A DNA stretch of 64,000 nt from an uncultured Chloracidobacterium sp. (GTDB lineage Bacteria; Acidobacteriota; Blastocatellia; Pyrinomonadales; Pyrinomonadaceae). Under the pieces are notes generated by a model. It saw nothing but the letters and a program-made list of their open reading frames with translations, ran no database searches and had not been told where the DNA came from. Within the stretch, counting starts at the first letter, position 1. The number at the start of each line of letters is the position of its first letter. The stretch spans positions 434,001 to 498,000 of the forward strand of contig CAKZGE010000004.1 in NCBI GenBank assembly GCA_936914845.1, given 5' to 3'. Both the position numbers and the translations under genes were made by a program. Positions 35,429-44,325 of the stretch are shown piece after piece.

Positions 35429-35458
35429 TTGACCATTGTTTAATCGAAGCTATATAAT
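35429..35458 (+). promoter_or_regulatory. Predicted sigma70-like promoter
   Basis: TTGACC (35429-35434), 18-bp spacer, perfect TATAAT (35453-35458). It is located about 125 bases upstream of the GTG start of the next gene. Confidence 0.75.
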
Positions 35459-35584
35459 TAAATCTGCCTCAGCGGCCGAGGATGTCGCACGAGTCCTTCG
35501 AAAACATATTTCAAACGTTCAACGCAACGAATTTTCGAAAATCAGTTCCAAAAATCAATAGATATTCAATAAAAGGAGAAAATC

Positions 35585-36541
35585 GTGAGTCTTCAAACCT
35601 TTTTCAAACAAGCGGCATTTGCGGCTCTGCTCGGGAGTGCGGCTATCGCGGCCAATGCCCAAAGCAGCGGCCCTGGCGGCTCCAGGCCCTTTCGCGTAGC
35701 GGAAAGAAACAATGTATATTGTGCCGGCTATGTCCAAAGTTCGCCGATCGGCACTGACAATAAAGTCGTCGGGGCAGTAGAAGAGCAAGAACAGTTCAAT
35801 TATTCACAGAACAATCTGCTGTATATCAATATGGGGGCGGGGAAAGGTGTTAAGGCGGGCGATGTTCTGAGCGTGGTTCGTCCGCGAGGAAACGTCGAGA
35901 CCCGCTGGACAAAAAAGGACAATCTTGGGTTTTTGGTACAAGAGGTCGGCACGGTAGAAGTGGTCAGTGTGAAGGGCGAAGTTTCTGCCGTGAAGGTAAA
36001 AACATCGTGTGATGCGATACTGCTGGGCGACCTGGTTCAGCCGTTTCAGCAGAGGGAAAGCCCGATCTTTGAACAGAGAGCGGCCCTTGACCTCTTCCGG
36101 GATCCAAGCGGAAAGGCGACGGGCCGTCTTTTTATGGCTCGTGACGGACAGGAAATGGTTTCTCGCGAACAGATCGTATATGTTGATCTCGGAGCAGAAG
36201 ACAATGTAAAACCAGGCGACTATCTGACGATCTATCGCCCGCTCGGTAAAGGGCATCTCTTCATTTCCGACGAAAAAGAATCTGTCGCGGCTCGTGACGA
36301 AGGTTTTCAGAGTGCGGAATTCCGCGGCGGAAAATTCTCAAATCAGTCCGCTCGTAAAAAAGGCGAAAGGGCACAGGGAAGAGTAACGACAACACCTGAT
36401 GCCAAGAAAGATCGTCCGAATGACCTGAGAAAAGTGGTGGGCGAAGCTGTGATACTTAACGTAAAGGAAAGAACGGCGACGGCGGTCATTACGCGAACGG
36501 CTCAGGAGATACATACCGGTGATTGGGTCGAGATCCAATAG
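35585..36541 (+). CDS. Secreted protein with repeated FlgT-C-like modules
   Basis: A 318-residue exported protein. The start is a GTG preceded by an AAGGAG ribosome site. After the signal peptide (to about ANAQ, residue 25) two similar units occur: YINMGAGKGVKAGDVLSVVRP and VYVDLGAEDNVKPGDYLTIYRP. Each is followed by a V-G-x-V/A strand pattern (VGTVEVVSV, VGEAVILNV). This GxxxGVKxGDxLxVxRP pattern matches the small beta-barrel found in FlgT C-terminal-like domains. A flagellar role is not implied, since no flagellar genes are nearby. It may be an envelope scaffold. Confidence 0.65.
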   Translation: MSLQTFFKQAAFAALLGSAAIAANAQSSGPGGSRPFRVAERNNVYCAGYVQSSPIGTDNKVVGAVEEQEQFNYSQNNLLYINMGAGKGVKAGDVLSVVRPRGNVETRWTKKDNLGFLVQEVGTVEVVSVKGEVSAVKVKTSCDAILLGDLVQPFQQRESPIFEQRAALDLFRDPSGKATGRLFMARDGQEMVSREQIVYVDLGAEDNVKPGDYLTIYRPLGKGHLFISDEKESVAARDEGFQSAEFRGGKFSNQSARKKGERAQGRVTTTPDAKKDRPNDLRKVVGEAVILNVKERTATAVITRTAQEIHTGDWVEIQ

Positions 36542-36571
36542 CTTCCGGTGCAAGAATAAAAGCTGCAAAGG

Positions 36572-36595
36572 GCCGCCTGCGTGGGCGGCTTTTTC
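36572..36595 (+). terminator. Rho-independent terminator
   Basis: GCCGCC (36572-36577) and GGCGGC (36584-36589), followed by a TTTTT run. It overlaps the stop of the convergent acyltransferase gene. Confidence 0.8.
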
Positions 36596-38522
36596 ATTTC
36601 ATCGTGTCTGCTGTTTTGGCTAAAAGGTCTGCATATTCTATCGCACCGGCATCATTTGGATGGGTCTTATCCCGATGCAGCAAACCCGGCCGGTCCTTTA
36701 CGATCGAATACCAATCGGCAACGGATGTGTTCGGATATTCGCTGCTTATCTGGACCAGTCTTTCGTTGGTTGATTGGACCCAAAAACTAACGCCGACAGT
36801 ATTCACCAGAACGACACGGCGATCCGGCCCAAGAAGAGCTAGGACCTCTCGCAAAGCCTGTTCGGATTCGGGTTCCTTAAAACCGCCATTGGTGCCAAAG
36901 TTAAGGATCACGATCTTGCGCATACTGCCTTCCGCGATCATCTTGCGGACGATGTCGGGGGCGTCGCGCCACTGCAGGATGGGCCGTGCATTTATTTTGA
37001 TGCCGGGAATGCGGGCATACAAAGCGGGTGCGGCCCCGGACATAACGGAATCGCCAAGAGCGGTAATATTCTGACCATTCGGATCGGCGGCGGTCACGGG
37101 AGACGACGAAGGAACGGGTCCGTTTTGTATTTGGGGCGGTGCAGAACGGGAATTGGATGTTCCCGCCGCGGGCGTTTCATTCCGTGGCTCGACCGTGGTT
37201 TGCTGGGCCTCACGTTGAAGGATCGCCTGTTCGCCGCGTTCAACGGAAAGCTGGGCCCGCGTCTTTTCGGGTGCTTTGATGACGCCGAAACACGCAGCCA
37301 AGATCGAAACTGTCGCAAAGGTAGCTATCGGCCATCTCATCGGCCCACGGAGTTTGGACATCAAAAGAAGCCAGCTTTTGCGAAATCCCTGCTCTCTTAC
37401 GGGAGCCTCGATCCACCTGTAAGAAGCCTCGCTCAATGCAAATGTCAGAGCTATTACCGCAACTGCCGAAAATCCGGCATCCCAAACGGAAACAGCATCG
37501 GCCGGTCTTGACGATTCGACCAGCAATAGAACCGGCCAGTGCCAAAGGTAGATGCCGTAAGATCTTTCGCCAACCCAAGCGAGCGGACGCAGCTTGCAAA
37601 AGCGGTTGAAAACGGTCATTTGCCCCGGCAAAGCGGCAACCGCCGCTACACTTATAAAAGATGCGATGAGCAAACCGCCCGGATAGGTTGATGGAGCCGT
37701 GCTGTCAATGAACCAGACGGCAAGCAAAAAACCGAAGAGCGAGACAAAGCCCAACAGGGGCCTTATAAGCTGCCATGTGCGGCTGTTTTGCATGCTTGAG
37801 TCGGCAGAGAATATAAAGGCCAATGCGACACCGATCATTAAACCGAACGAATGGGTGTCTGTGCCGTAATAGACTCGCGTCGGAGCATTCGGATCAAGCA
37901 AAAGCCACATCAAAAATGCCGAGATGGCCGCCGCCGCCAAGGCGATAGCAGTAAGGACGATCCGCTTCCGGACGAGCGCCAGTATCCCGGCCAGCAATAC
38001 CGGCCAAAGCAAATAGAATTGTTCTTCGACGGCAAGTGACCAAAACGTGAGGAAAAGAACACGGTCGGAATCGCCGAAATAGTCACCGCCGACGGCTATT
38101 TCGATCCAGTTCGTGCTGAAGGTCAATGCCCCGATGACCTGTCGGCGAATACCGACGAGGAGGTCTTCGTTAAATAGTGCGGCCGCGCCGACCGATACGA
38201 CCACGACCGTAATTAGAGCCGGCAGCAGACGCCGTGCTCGGCGTTTCCAAAACGAACCGAGATCGATGCGGCCGCTCTTACGGTATTCCCGCAGCAGCAG
38301 GGTTGTGATCAAAAAGCCGCTGACCACAAAAAAGACATCCACGCCTAAAAAACCGCCTCGAAAGATGCTCGGCCAGATGTGGTAAAGCAAAACACTTAAC
38401 ACCGCAAACGAACGGAGGCCGTCTAGCCCCTCAATACGCCCGGATCCGGTAGAGTTATGAGAGCTTTCGGATCCACTCCGGGAAGGCTCTTTTGAAATAG
38501 ATATTATCGGGTCATCAAACAT
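36594..38522 (-). CDS. OatA-like acyltransferase with SGNH domain
   Basis: A 642-residue integral membrane protein. The acyltransferase-3 domain begins GLDGLRSFAVLSVLLYHIWP (catalytic His) and carries FLGVDVFFVVSGFLI and SFWKRRARRLLPAL; about ten helices follow, to about residue 390. After a Pro/Ser/Thr linker comes a periplasmic SGNH domain with GDSVMSG, NFGTNGG and DKTHPNDAG (Ser, Asn, Asp-x-x-His). This fusion is typical of peptidoglycan or polysaccharide O-acetyltransferases. The frame starts with GTG at 38525, followed at once by the ATG at 38522, preferred here. Confidence 0.88.
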   Translation of the reverse strand: MFDDPIISISKEPSRSGSESSHNSTGSGRIEGLDGLRSFAVLSVLLYHIWPSIFRGGFLGVDVFFVVSGFLITTLLLREYRKSGRIDLGSFWKRRARRLLPALITVVVVSVGAAALFNEDLLVGIRRQVIGALTFSTNWIEIAVGGDYFGDSDRVLFLTFWSLAVEEQFYLLWPVLLAGILALVRKRIVLTAIALAAAAISAFLMWLLLDPNAPTRVYYGTDTHSFGLMIGVALAFIFSADSSMQNSRTWQLIRPLLGFVSLFGFLLAVWFIDSTAPSTYPGGLLIASFISVAAVAALPGQMTVFNRFCKLRPLAWVGERSYGIYLWHWPVLLLVESSRPADAVSVWDAGFSAVAVIALTFALSEASYRWIEAPVREQGFRKSWLLLMSKLRGPMRWPIATFATVSILAACFGVIKAPEKTRAQLSVERGEQAILQREAQQTTVEPRNETPAAGTSNSRSAPPQIQNGPVPSSSPVTAADPNGQNITALGDSVMSGAAPALYARIPGIKINARPILQWRDAPDIVRKMIAEGSMRKIVILNFGTNGGFKEPESEQALREVLALLGPDRRVVLVNTVGVSFWVQSTNERLVQISSEYPNTSVADWYSIVKDRPGLLHRDKTHPNDAGAIEYADLLAKTADTMK

Positions 38523-38648
38523 CACAGAAAAAACAAAACATTCAATAGATCTCTATCACGTAGAACGGATTCCAGGGGATAAATTGCGCAGGATACAAGA
38601 AACTCACGAAATTATTCGGCGTTAACTAAACTCCATTTGACGAAGCAG

Positions 38649-39323
38649 TTAAGAGCTTTTTCTTTCGCGAAAAAAGAATGCGAAATAATCGTACATTGAC
38701 CAGATAGAAAGTACGACGGAGATCCAAAGAGCTCCGCGGCCGACAAGGTAGCCGAAGACCTTCCAATCGTTGGATGTGAGGGTAAAGCGGCTGAGATCGG
38801 TAAAAGCCGTACGGACCTCTTCGACCTCCCAAAAACTAAAGTAAGGATATTCCAACCCGAAATTGGAAACGGGCGGGTTGCCGTTAGCCGCGGCGACCAA
38901 CAAAGCCACGATCGCTATGCACTGGGCCCACATTTTTATCTTGCCGCTTTTCTGGGCTTGAATGACGATCCCTTCTGATGCAGCGACAGATCTAAGTCCC
39001 GTAACGATAAATTCGCGGGCTAGGATGATGACAACTGCCCACGAAGGAGCAAGATGCTTTTCGACCAAAACGATCAGGGCAGCGGAAACAAGAAGCTTAT
39101 CTGCGATCGGATCAAGAAACTTTCCAAGCTTTGAGACCTGGTTGCGGCGGCGGGCAAGGTGGCCGTCGAGAATGTCGGTAAATGAAGCAGCAAGGAAGAT
39201 CCCGATCGCCAATGCATAGCCGCTAATGCCGAACCAGCTTTCAGCTACTTCGGTCAGCAGAACAACGACCAAAAGCGGCACGATCAAAATGCGAACAAGT
39301 GTCAGATAATTTGGCAGATTCAC
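38649..39323 (-). CDS. pgsA: CDP-diacylglycerol-glycerol-3-phosphate 3-phosphatidyltransferase
   Basis: About 224 residues from the GTG at 39323 (reading MNLPNYLTLVRIL), the usual N-terminus of the family; the longer frame begins with a TTG at 39362. The CDP-alcohol phosphotransferase signature D-x2-DG-x2-AR-x8-G-x3-D-x3-D is intact in DILDGHLARRR and GKFLDPIADK. It makes phosphatidylglycerophosphate in the inner membrane, the committed step to phosphatidylglycerol and cardiolipin. At least four transmembrane helices are visible. A C-terminal stretch of about 45 residues with aromatic residues is longer than the minimum. Confidence 0.9.
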   Translation of the reverse strand: MNLPNYLTLVRILIVPLLVVVLLTEVAESWFGISGYALAIGIFLAASFTDILDGHLARRRNQVSKLGKFLDPIADKLLVSAALIVLVEKHLAPSWAVVIILAREFIVTGLRSVAASEGIVIQAQKSGKIKMWAQCIAIVALLVAAANGNPPVSNFGLEYPYFSFWEVEEVRTAFTDLSRFTLTSNDWKVFGYLVGRGALWISVVLSIWSMYDYFAFFFRERKSS

Positions 39324-39398
39324 GATTAGGGAAATTTTATTGGTTGGGAGCGGCAAAGGCAAGCAGCTAGATATAGCTGCCGGAACATAAAAATGTCA

Positions 39399-39430
39399 CA
39401 AAAAAAGAGGCTGTCTTTTGAAACAGCCTC
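39399..39430 (-). terminator. Terminator of the DUF1800-DUF1501 operon
   Basis: Perfect 8-bp stem GAGGCTGT / ACAGCCTC (39407-39414 and 39423-39430), followed on the minus strand by a T-run (complement of the A-run before 39407). Confidence 0.88.
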
Positions 39431-39455
39431 CCCGGTTGATGATCTCTTGGCAGGT

Positions 39456-40955
39456 TCAAGCCAAGAAGCCAAGATCACTAGTTGTGAAATTGCCGATATT
39501 AGGGAATATCGTCTGCAATGTAGTGGTATCTTGCGGCAATCCGAACCATTTGGCCAGCGTGCCGGCATATTGTTCGACCGAGCTGGTCGGTATCCAGCGG
39601 CCGCGGCCGGTTCCGCCGTCTGTATCGTCCGGCCCGGAAGTTCCCATCGTCAGTGTCGGGAAAGGGGTTCCGTTTGCGGTATTCACGCCGTAGAGATTAC
39701 CGCCGATCACCGATCCGCCGATCACGAACATATGGTTTCCCCAACCGTGATCGGTGCCGACACCGGCCCCGGTGCCCGCCGGGTTGAATGTGCGGCCAAA
39801 GTCCGACATCGTGAATGTCGTAACGTCGTTCTGAACGCCCTGCACGCCCATTTCATCGTAAAACGAGCGAACGGCCTGACTATATTGGGTGAAAAGATTG
39901 ACGTGGCCGCCCAGCTGATTTTCGTGAGTATCAAAACCGCCGAGTTGGACGTAAAAGATCTGGCGATTGACATTCAGATCAAGCCGCTTTTTGATGAGTC
40001 GTGCGACTTGCTTTAGCTGGCGGCCGATCCCTGTATTCGGGAAAACCGTGGTAACTTCCTGGCTGACTTGGAGTTGGGCATTGGCGCTCATCGCAAGATC
40101 AGTAACATGGCTTGCCTCGCGAACGTAATTGTTCGTCAGGTCAATAGTTCGAAGTTCATTGAAAGCCGTTCGCCGAGCTGCACCGCCGGTATTTCCGAAT
40201 CCCGCCGGATTAAGCACATTGGCCAACGAGGTATTGGCGTCATTGATGGCCAGCGGAAGGGTGGTTTGTCCGGAAGTGAAAAGCTGAGCACCGGCGATCG
40301 AGGTGATCATCGGAACAAAACCCGAAGGGTTGCTGCTCTGCGTCATTCTATCCGAAACGCGTCCGCCCCAGCCGGTATAGGCTTGACCATTGGCGACACT
40401 GGTGTGAAATTGCGCGGTTTGGTCGGAATGGGAGTAAAGCTGATAAGGCTTTTGAACGGAGCCATTCTGATATTGAGCCTTTGTCATCGGACGGACAAGG
40501 CTGCCGACATTGGCAACAACAGCTAGTTTGCCGAGGGCCCACAGACCGTGGATGCCATCATTTACAATGGTTGTACCATTCTGTGTTTGCGGCCCCAGCG
40601 AAGGATGAAGTCCGTAAGACAAACCGCCCATTCGAGGCACTGATATCGGCAACAGGGAAGCTTGCGGGATCGCGAGACCCTGTGCTGAGCGGGCTGCCGA
40701 ATAAGCGGCATAATTGCTGATGGATGTGCTGCTGTGATTCGGAATGATCATATTATTGCCGTCATTACCGCCGGCAAAATAGATCAGCACAAGGGCTTTG
40801 TAATTTTCGCCCCCGGCGGATGACGGATCTGCGTCACGCACCTTTTGGCCAAGTGCACTCATCATTCCAAAATGATGCATTTGCGTTGCGAGTGCGGTCA
40901 TTCCCAAAGCACAGCTGCCTGTTTTTTTCAAAAAGTCACGTCTTGTATCTTTCAT
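39456..40955 (-). CDS. DUF1501 family Tat-exported protein
   Basis: About 499 residues. The N-terminus MKDTRRDFLKKTG is a twin-arginine signal. The start is the ATG at 40955 with an AGAGGTG ribosome site; the GTG at 40964 lies in that site. The body has the sulfatase/phosphatase-like fold signatures of DUF1501 (LIYFAGGNDGNNMIIPN, FDTHENQ, DFGRTFNPAG, DHGWGNHMFVIGG). Function is unsettled; proteins of this family are always found beside DUF1800 partners in planctomycetes, acidobacteria and verrucomicrobia. It follows the DUF1800 gene with a 5-base gap. Confidence 0.88.
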   Translation of the reverse strand: MKDTRRDFLKKTGSCALGMTALATQMHHFGMMSALGQKVRDADPSSAGGENYKALVLIYFAGGNDGNNMIIPNHSSTSISNYAAYSAARSAQGLAIPQASLLPISVPRMGGLSYGLHPSLGPQTQNGTTIVNDGIHGLWALGKLAVVANVGSLVRPMTKAQYQNGSVQKPYQLYSHSDQTAQFHTSVANGQAYTGWGGRVSDRMTQSSNPSGFVPMITSIAGAQLFTSGQTTLPLAINDANTSLANVLNPAGFGNTGGAARRTAFNELRTIDLTNNYVREASHVTDLAMSANAQLQVSQEVTTVFPNTGIGRQLKQVARLIKKRLDLNVNRQIFYVQLGGFDTHENQLGGHVNLFTQYSQAVRSFYDEMGVQGVQNDVTTFTMSDFGRTFNPAGTGAGVGTDHGWGNHMFVIGGSVIGGNLYGVNTANGTPFPTLTMGTSGPDDTDGGTGRGRWIPTSSVEQYAGTLAKWFGLPQDTTTLQTIFPNIGNFTTSDLGFLA

Positions 40956-40960
40956 TTTGA

Positions 40961-43150
40961 TCACCTCTGTACTTGGTACTGCGACGAGGTCGCAACTAAA
41001 TATATCGCTTGTTGTGCACGAGCGAGCGGATTGGTGGCGACAATGTTCGTCACAGCCGTCAATATCCGTGTACGCATCTGCGAAGACATCGTGTTATGCA
41101 TCATTTTGGCGTTTAGAGCGTCCAGAAGCTGACCGCCTGTGGCATCTGCGGCCGCAAGGGCCTGCATCTCTGCCAGATCAAGCGAAGTGCCAGCCGGATT
41201 GTTCTCGCCGGTGTTGATGCGGCTGAAAACCATCGTATTCGCAAAATTCGCACGGGCAATAGCGGTGCCGGTCGTCATAATGCCGAATTCCGGCCCCAAG
41301 ACCGTCGTGCCCGGGATTATGTAGTCGGGCGAATAGTAATTAAACACGGTCGGCGAATTGAACACATTCTGAGCCAGCGGTGTAGTGAGACCATTCAAGA
41401 TCCCATCGCTTGGGTCTGTCGTCGTCGCTGCGCGTGCGTTAAAGGTCTTTAGAACATTGGTCACCAATTGCACCGGTTCACGAAGTTTGCCGTATCTAAC
41501 ATCTGTTTTTGCGTCCCCGCGAGCTTCGGGGTCAAACAGAATGGCACGGATAACGGTTTTCATGTCGCCGCGAATACCTGATCCATTATTGTTGAATTTG
41601 GCGGCCACGCGTCCGACATAAGCGGAGCTCGGGTCGCTGGTAACGAGATGTTGTATCAACAATTTGCTGACAAATGGAGCGACGTTCGGGTGGTTGAAAA
41701 TATTATTCAATGCCAATTCGATCTCTTCATTGCCGTTCATGCCCGCGGCGATGTTCACGTTTTGCGCTCCGGTATAATTCAAAAGCGTTTTGGCAGTAAC
41801 ATCGTGATTATTTTGGTTAAGAAGCAGCGGATCGATGTAATTCGGGGCTCCCACCGTTCGATTCGGGCACGTAGCGGTTGTTTCGCAGAATCCAAATCCG
41901 GTGAAGACCTTGGTGAAATTATTGACCATCGCCTGATCGTACGTCGGGATCGGTTGGCCGTTGCTCATTTTGAGGGTGCCGTTCTGATTCAGTTCGTACA
42001 GGCCGATCGTAAATAGCTGAAGTATCTCACGAGCGTAGTTTTCGTTCGGATTGTTCTTCGTGCTGCGGGCCATGCTTAGGTAGTTGCCCATTCCCGGATT
42101 GCGTGTGATCCGGCCCATGATCTCGCGGTAATTGCCAAATGCGTTGTCGGACAAGATCTTGAAATATTCACTCATCCACCGAGATTGCTGGGTGTCGCCA
42201 TTGTTTCCGGAGATCACCCATATCTGACTCAACGCCCAGGCCACACGCAGGCGAAGCTGGGCATCTCCGTACAGAGCCTCAGTGAAGAGGAATTTCTGCA
42301 TCGGATACATCGAATAGTGATCGCGTTGGCAGATACGCCGTTCGAGAGTGCCGTTCGTGAACATACCGCAACCGATCGTAGTGTTGCCGGAATCGGTAGA
42401 TCTTAGCGGAAACGCGGGATAGGAGGTAGAATAGGGTGTTTCGAATTGCTCAGCCACCCACGTGCGGATCCCGATGCGCCGGATCCGTTGATCCAGTGCC
42501 GGGGTCGATCCGAATGCTGCCTGTTCCAGAAAACGCTTTCGGTCGCCCGACCACCGATAGCCTACGACCGCATCGTCTTCTGCCGCGGTTCGCATTGTTG
42601 GCCCTTGATAGGCGATCTGGCGCGAATAAGGTTCTTTGTCGTCCTTGATCCGCCCGCCCGCTGAACCGTAACCGAGCCGCAGACGATCGGTCGTTAGGCC
42701 CCGCCACGAAACATTGATCAGAACATCACCCTCAACTATTTGCGGCCAATACCGAACTTCATCGGTCATCTGCAGAATAATGGCATATTGACCGCGGCTT
42801 TCCGTCGGTTGAAGATCGAGTACCGGAAAGCGGAACTGGTGCCCGTCAGCATCTTCCGCATAAACGCGAAACGCGTCCGGCCCCTCATCTTCAATAAGCC
42901 TAATATTCGAAACGAAAATAACAATGCGCGAATCGGGAGGAAAGGCTGCCGTCGGCCTTTGCGACGAGCCGGAATTGGCTCCATCGGCCGGCAGGGCATA
43001 AACACGCAACGGATCGCTGCCCGGCATCAGCACCGGTGCGGGCGAATTCGGGTCAGGGTCGCTTTGGCCAAGGGCCGTTAGCGACGCTAAACAACTTAAC
43101 AAAACTAAACACATTAACAGCCTGGTAATGTGCAAATACGGTTTCAACAT
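40961..43150 (-). CDS. DUF1800 family secreted protein
   Basis: A 729-residue protein with signal peptide (MLKPYLHITRLLMCLVLLS to about LGQS) and an unusual N-terminal beta-rich region of some 200 residues before the helical DUF1800 domain. The latter is recognised by FLFTEALYGDAQLRLRVAWA, ENYAREILQLFTIGLYELN and VAPFVSKLLIQHLVTSDPS. It is co-transcribed with the DUF1501 gene. A strong AGGAGG ribosome site precedes the ATG. The biochemical role of the pair is not known. Confidence 0.88.
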   Translation of the reverse strand: MLKPYLHITRLLMCLVLLSCLASLTALGQSDPDPNSPAPVLMPGSDPLRVYALPADGANSGSSQRPTAAFPPDSRIVIFVSNIRLIEDEGPDAFRVYAEDADGHQFRFPVLDLQPTESRGQYAIILQMTDEVRYWPQIVEGDVLINVSWRGLTTDRLRLGYGSAGGRIKDDKEPYSRQIAYQGPTMRTAAEDDAVVGYRWSGDRKRFLEQAAFGSTPALDQRIRRIGIRTWVAEQFETPYSTSYPAFPLRSTDSGNTTIGCGMFTNGTLERRICQRDHYSMYPMQKFLFTEALYGDAQLRLRVAWALSQIWVISGNNGDTQQSRWMSEYFKILSDNAFGNYREIMGRITRNPGMGNYLSMARSTKNNPNENYAREILQLFTIGLYELNQNGTLKMSNGQPIPTYDQAMVNNFTKVFTGFGFCETTATCPNRTVGAPNYIDPLLLNQNNHDVTAKTLLNYTGAQNVNIAAGMNGNEEIELALNNIFNHPNVAPFVSKLLIQHLVTSDPSSAYVGRVAAKFNNNGSGIRGDMKTVIRAILFDPEARGDAKTDVRYGKLREPVQLVTNVLKTFNARAATTTDPSDGILNGLTTPLAQNVFNSPTVFNYYSPDYIIPGTTVLGPEFGIMTTGTAIARANFANTMVFSRINTGENNPAGTSLDLAEMQALAAADATGGQLLDALNAKMMHNTMSSQMRTRILTAVTNIVATNPLARAQQAIYLVATSSQYQVQR

Positions 43151-43327
43151 ACCTTTCCTCCTGAGCGGCGGTCGTTCCTTATAGCGATGTGTTAAATGAC
43201 TACCCTGTTAGGCGTCAGCAATATCAGAAAAGTGGGTCAATATCAGAAGTTAGACGGTTCGAAAATTGGTATAGTCTAAATTAAGAAAAAATTCGATCGG
43301 TTTGATCGCATCTCTTATCATTAAAAA

Positions 43328-44203
43328 ATGTTTAATGTTGTTTATCTTCCAATTCCCGAGCTTTTTAATTTCCGGCAGGTTCTGGTTGGTCACGGTTGGA
43401 GCGCACTTGCACCATTCGAGTTGGATATGCCTGCCGAAAAACTACATTGTGTACTGTACGATATAGACTCCGAGAGGCCCATTAGGGTCTCCGTAGAACA
43501 AGTGGACAAAAATATCGAGATCAAGTTCTCAAAAGGGGTAATTAATAATAGCAAAATCCTTGATGATGTAAAGCATATTTTTCGCTTGGATGAAGACCTT
43601 TCCGGCTTTTATGCAGCGACAGAAAAAGTCGCGGGCTTGGAGTGGATCGGCGAGCGTTTTGGCGGGAGACTTTTACGATCGCCGACCGTGTTCGAAGACC
43701 TGGTCAAAACCATGTGTACAACGAACTGTTCATGGGCTTTGACAAAAATAATGGTACGTAATTTGGTTGAAAAGCTTGGAAGCCCGGCCGTTGACGGCGG
43801 TTACGCCTTTCCAACGCCGCAAGCGATGGCAGCGGAACCGGAACAGTTCTATCGGGAAGAGATCAAGGCAGGCTATCGAGCCCCATATCTGAAGCTATTG
43901 GCCGAACGTACGGCCCGCGGTGAATTGGATACGGGTGGGATGTTAAATTCGCCACTATCAACGGCCGAATTGAAAAAGGAATTATTAAAGATCAAAGGCT
44001 TTGGCCAATATGCCGCAGACAACATGTTGAAATTACTGGGTCGTTACGACGGGCTGGCACTTGATTCTTATCTGCGGGGGGAATTCTATAAGCGCTACAA
44101 CAAGGGTAAAAAATGCAAAGACAGCCGTATCGAGAAACACTACAAAGGGTTCGGCGTTTGGCGAGGGTTGGCTATCTGGTGCGATATGTCGCGTCCGGAA
44201 TAG
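43328..44203 (+). CDS. HhH-GPD superfamily DNA glycosylase
   Basis: A 291-residue protein. The N-terminal AlkA/OGG-like beta domain (about 1-95) is followed by the helical domain. The helix-hairpin-helix with its Gly-rich turn is seen in LLKIKGFGQYAADNML, and the catalytic Asp in GLALDSYLRGEF. There is no 4Fe-4S cysteine cluster after the HhH, so MutY/Nth families are excluded and AlkA or 8-oxoguanine glycosylase-like families fit better. It would excise damaged bases in base-excision repair. Transcribed alone, divergent from the DUF1800 gene. Confidence 0.82.
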   Translation: MFNVVYLPIPELFNFRQVLVGHGWSALAPFELDMPAEKLHCVLYDIDSERPIRVSVEQVDKNIEIKFSKGVINNSKILDDVKHIFRLDEDLSGFYAATEKVAGLEWIGERFGGRLLRSPTVFEDLVKTMCTTNCSWALTKIMVRNLVEKLGSPAVDGGYAFPTPQAMAAEPEQFYREEIKAGYRAPYLKLLAERTARGELDTGGMLNSPLSTAELKKELLKIKGFGQYAADNMLKLLGRYDGLALDSYLRGEFYKRYNKGKKCKDSRIEKHYKGFGVWRGLAIWCDMSRPE

Positions 44204-44325
44204 AAAGGCAACAAATGGGCATCTGATACCGCCCGAACTACATCCCAATCAAATACCCTTTCAGCTTCGTATTTTTTATAAGTCATAAAACAATTTGCGA
44301 CGGTCAGTCGTAAAACCTAGGAGCT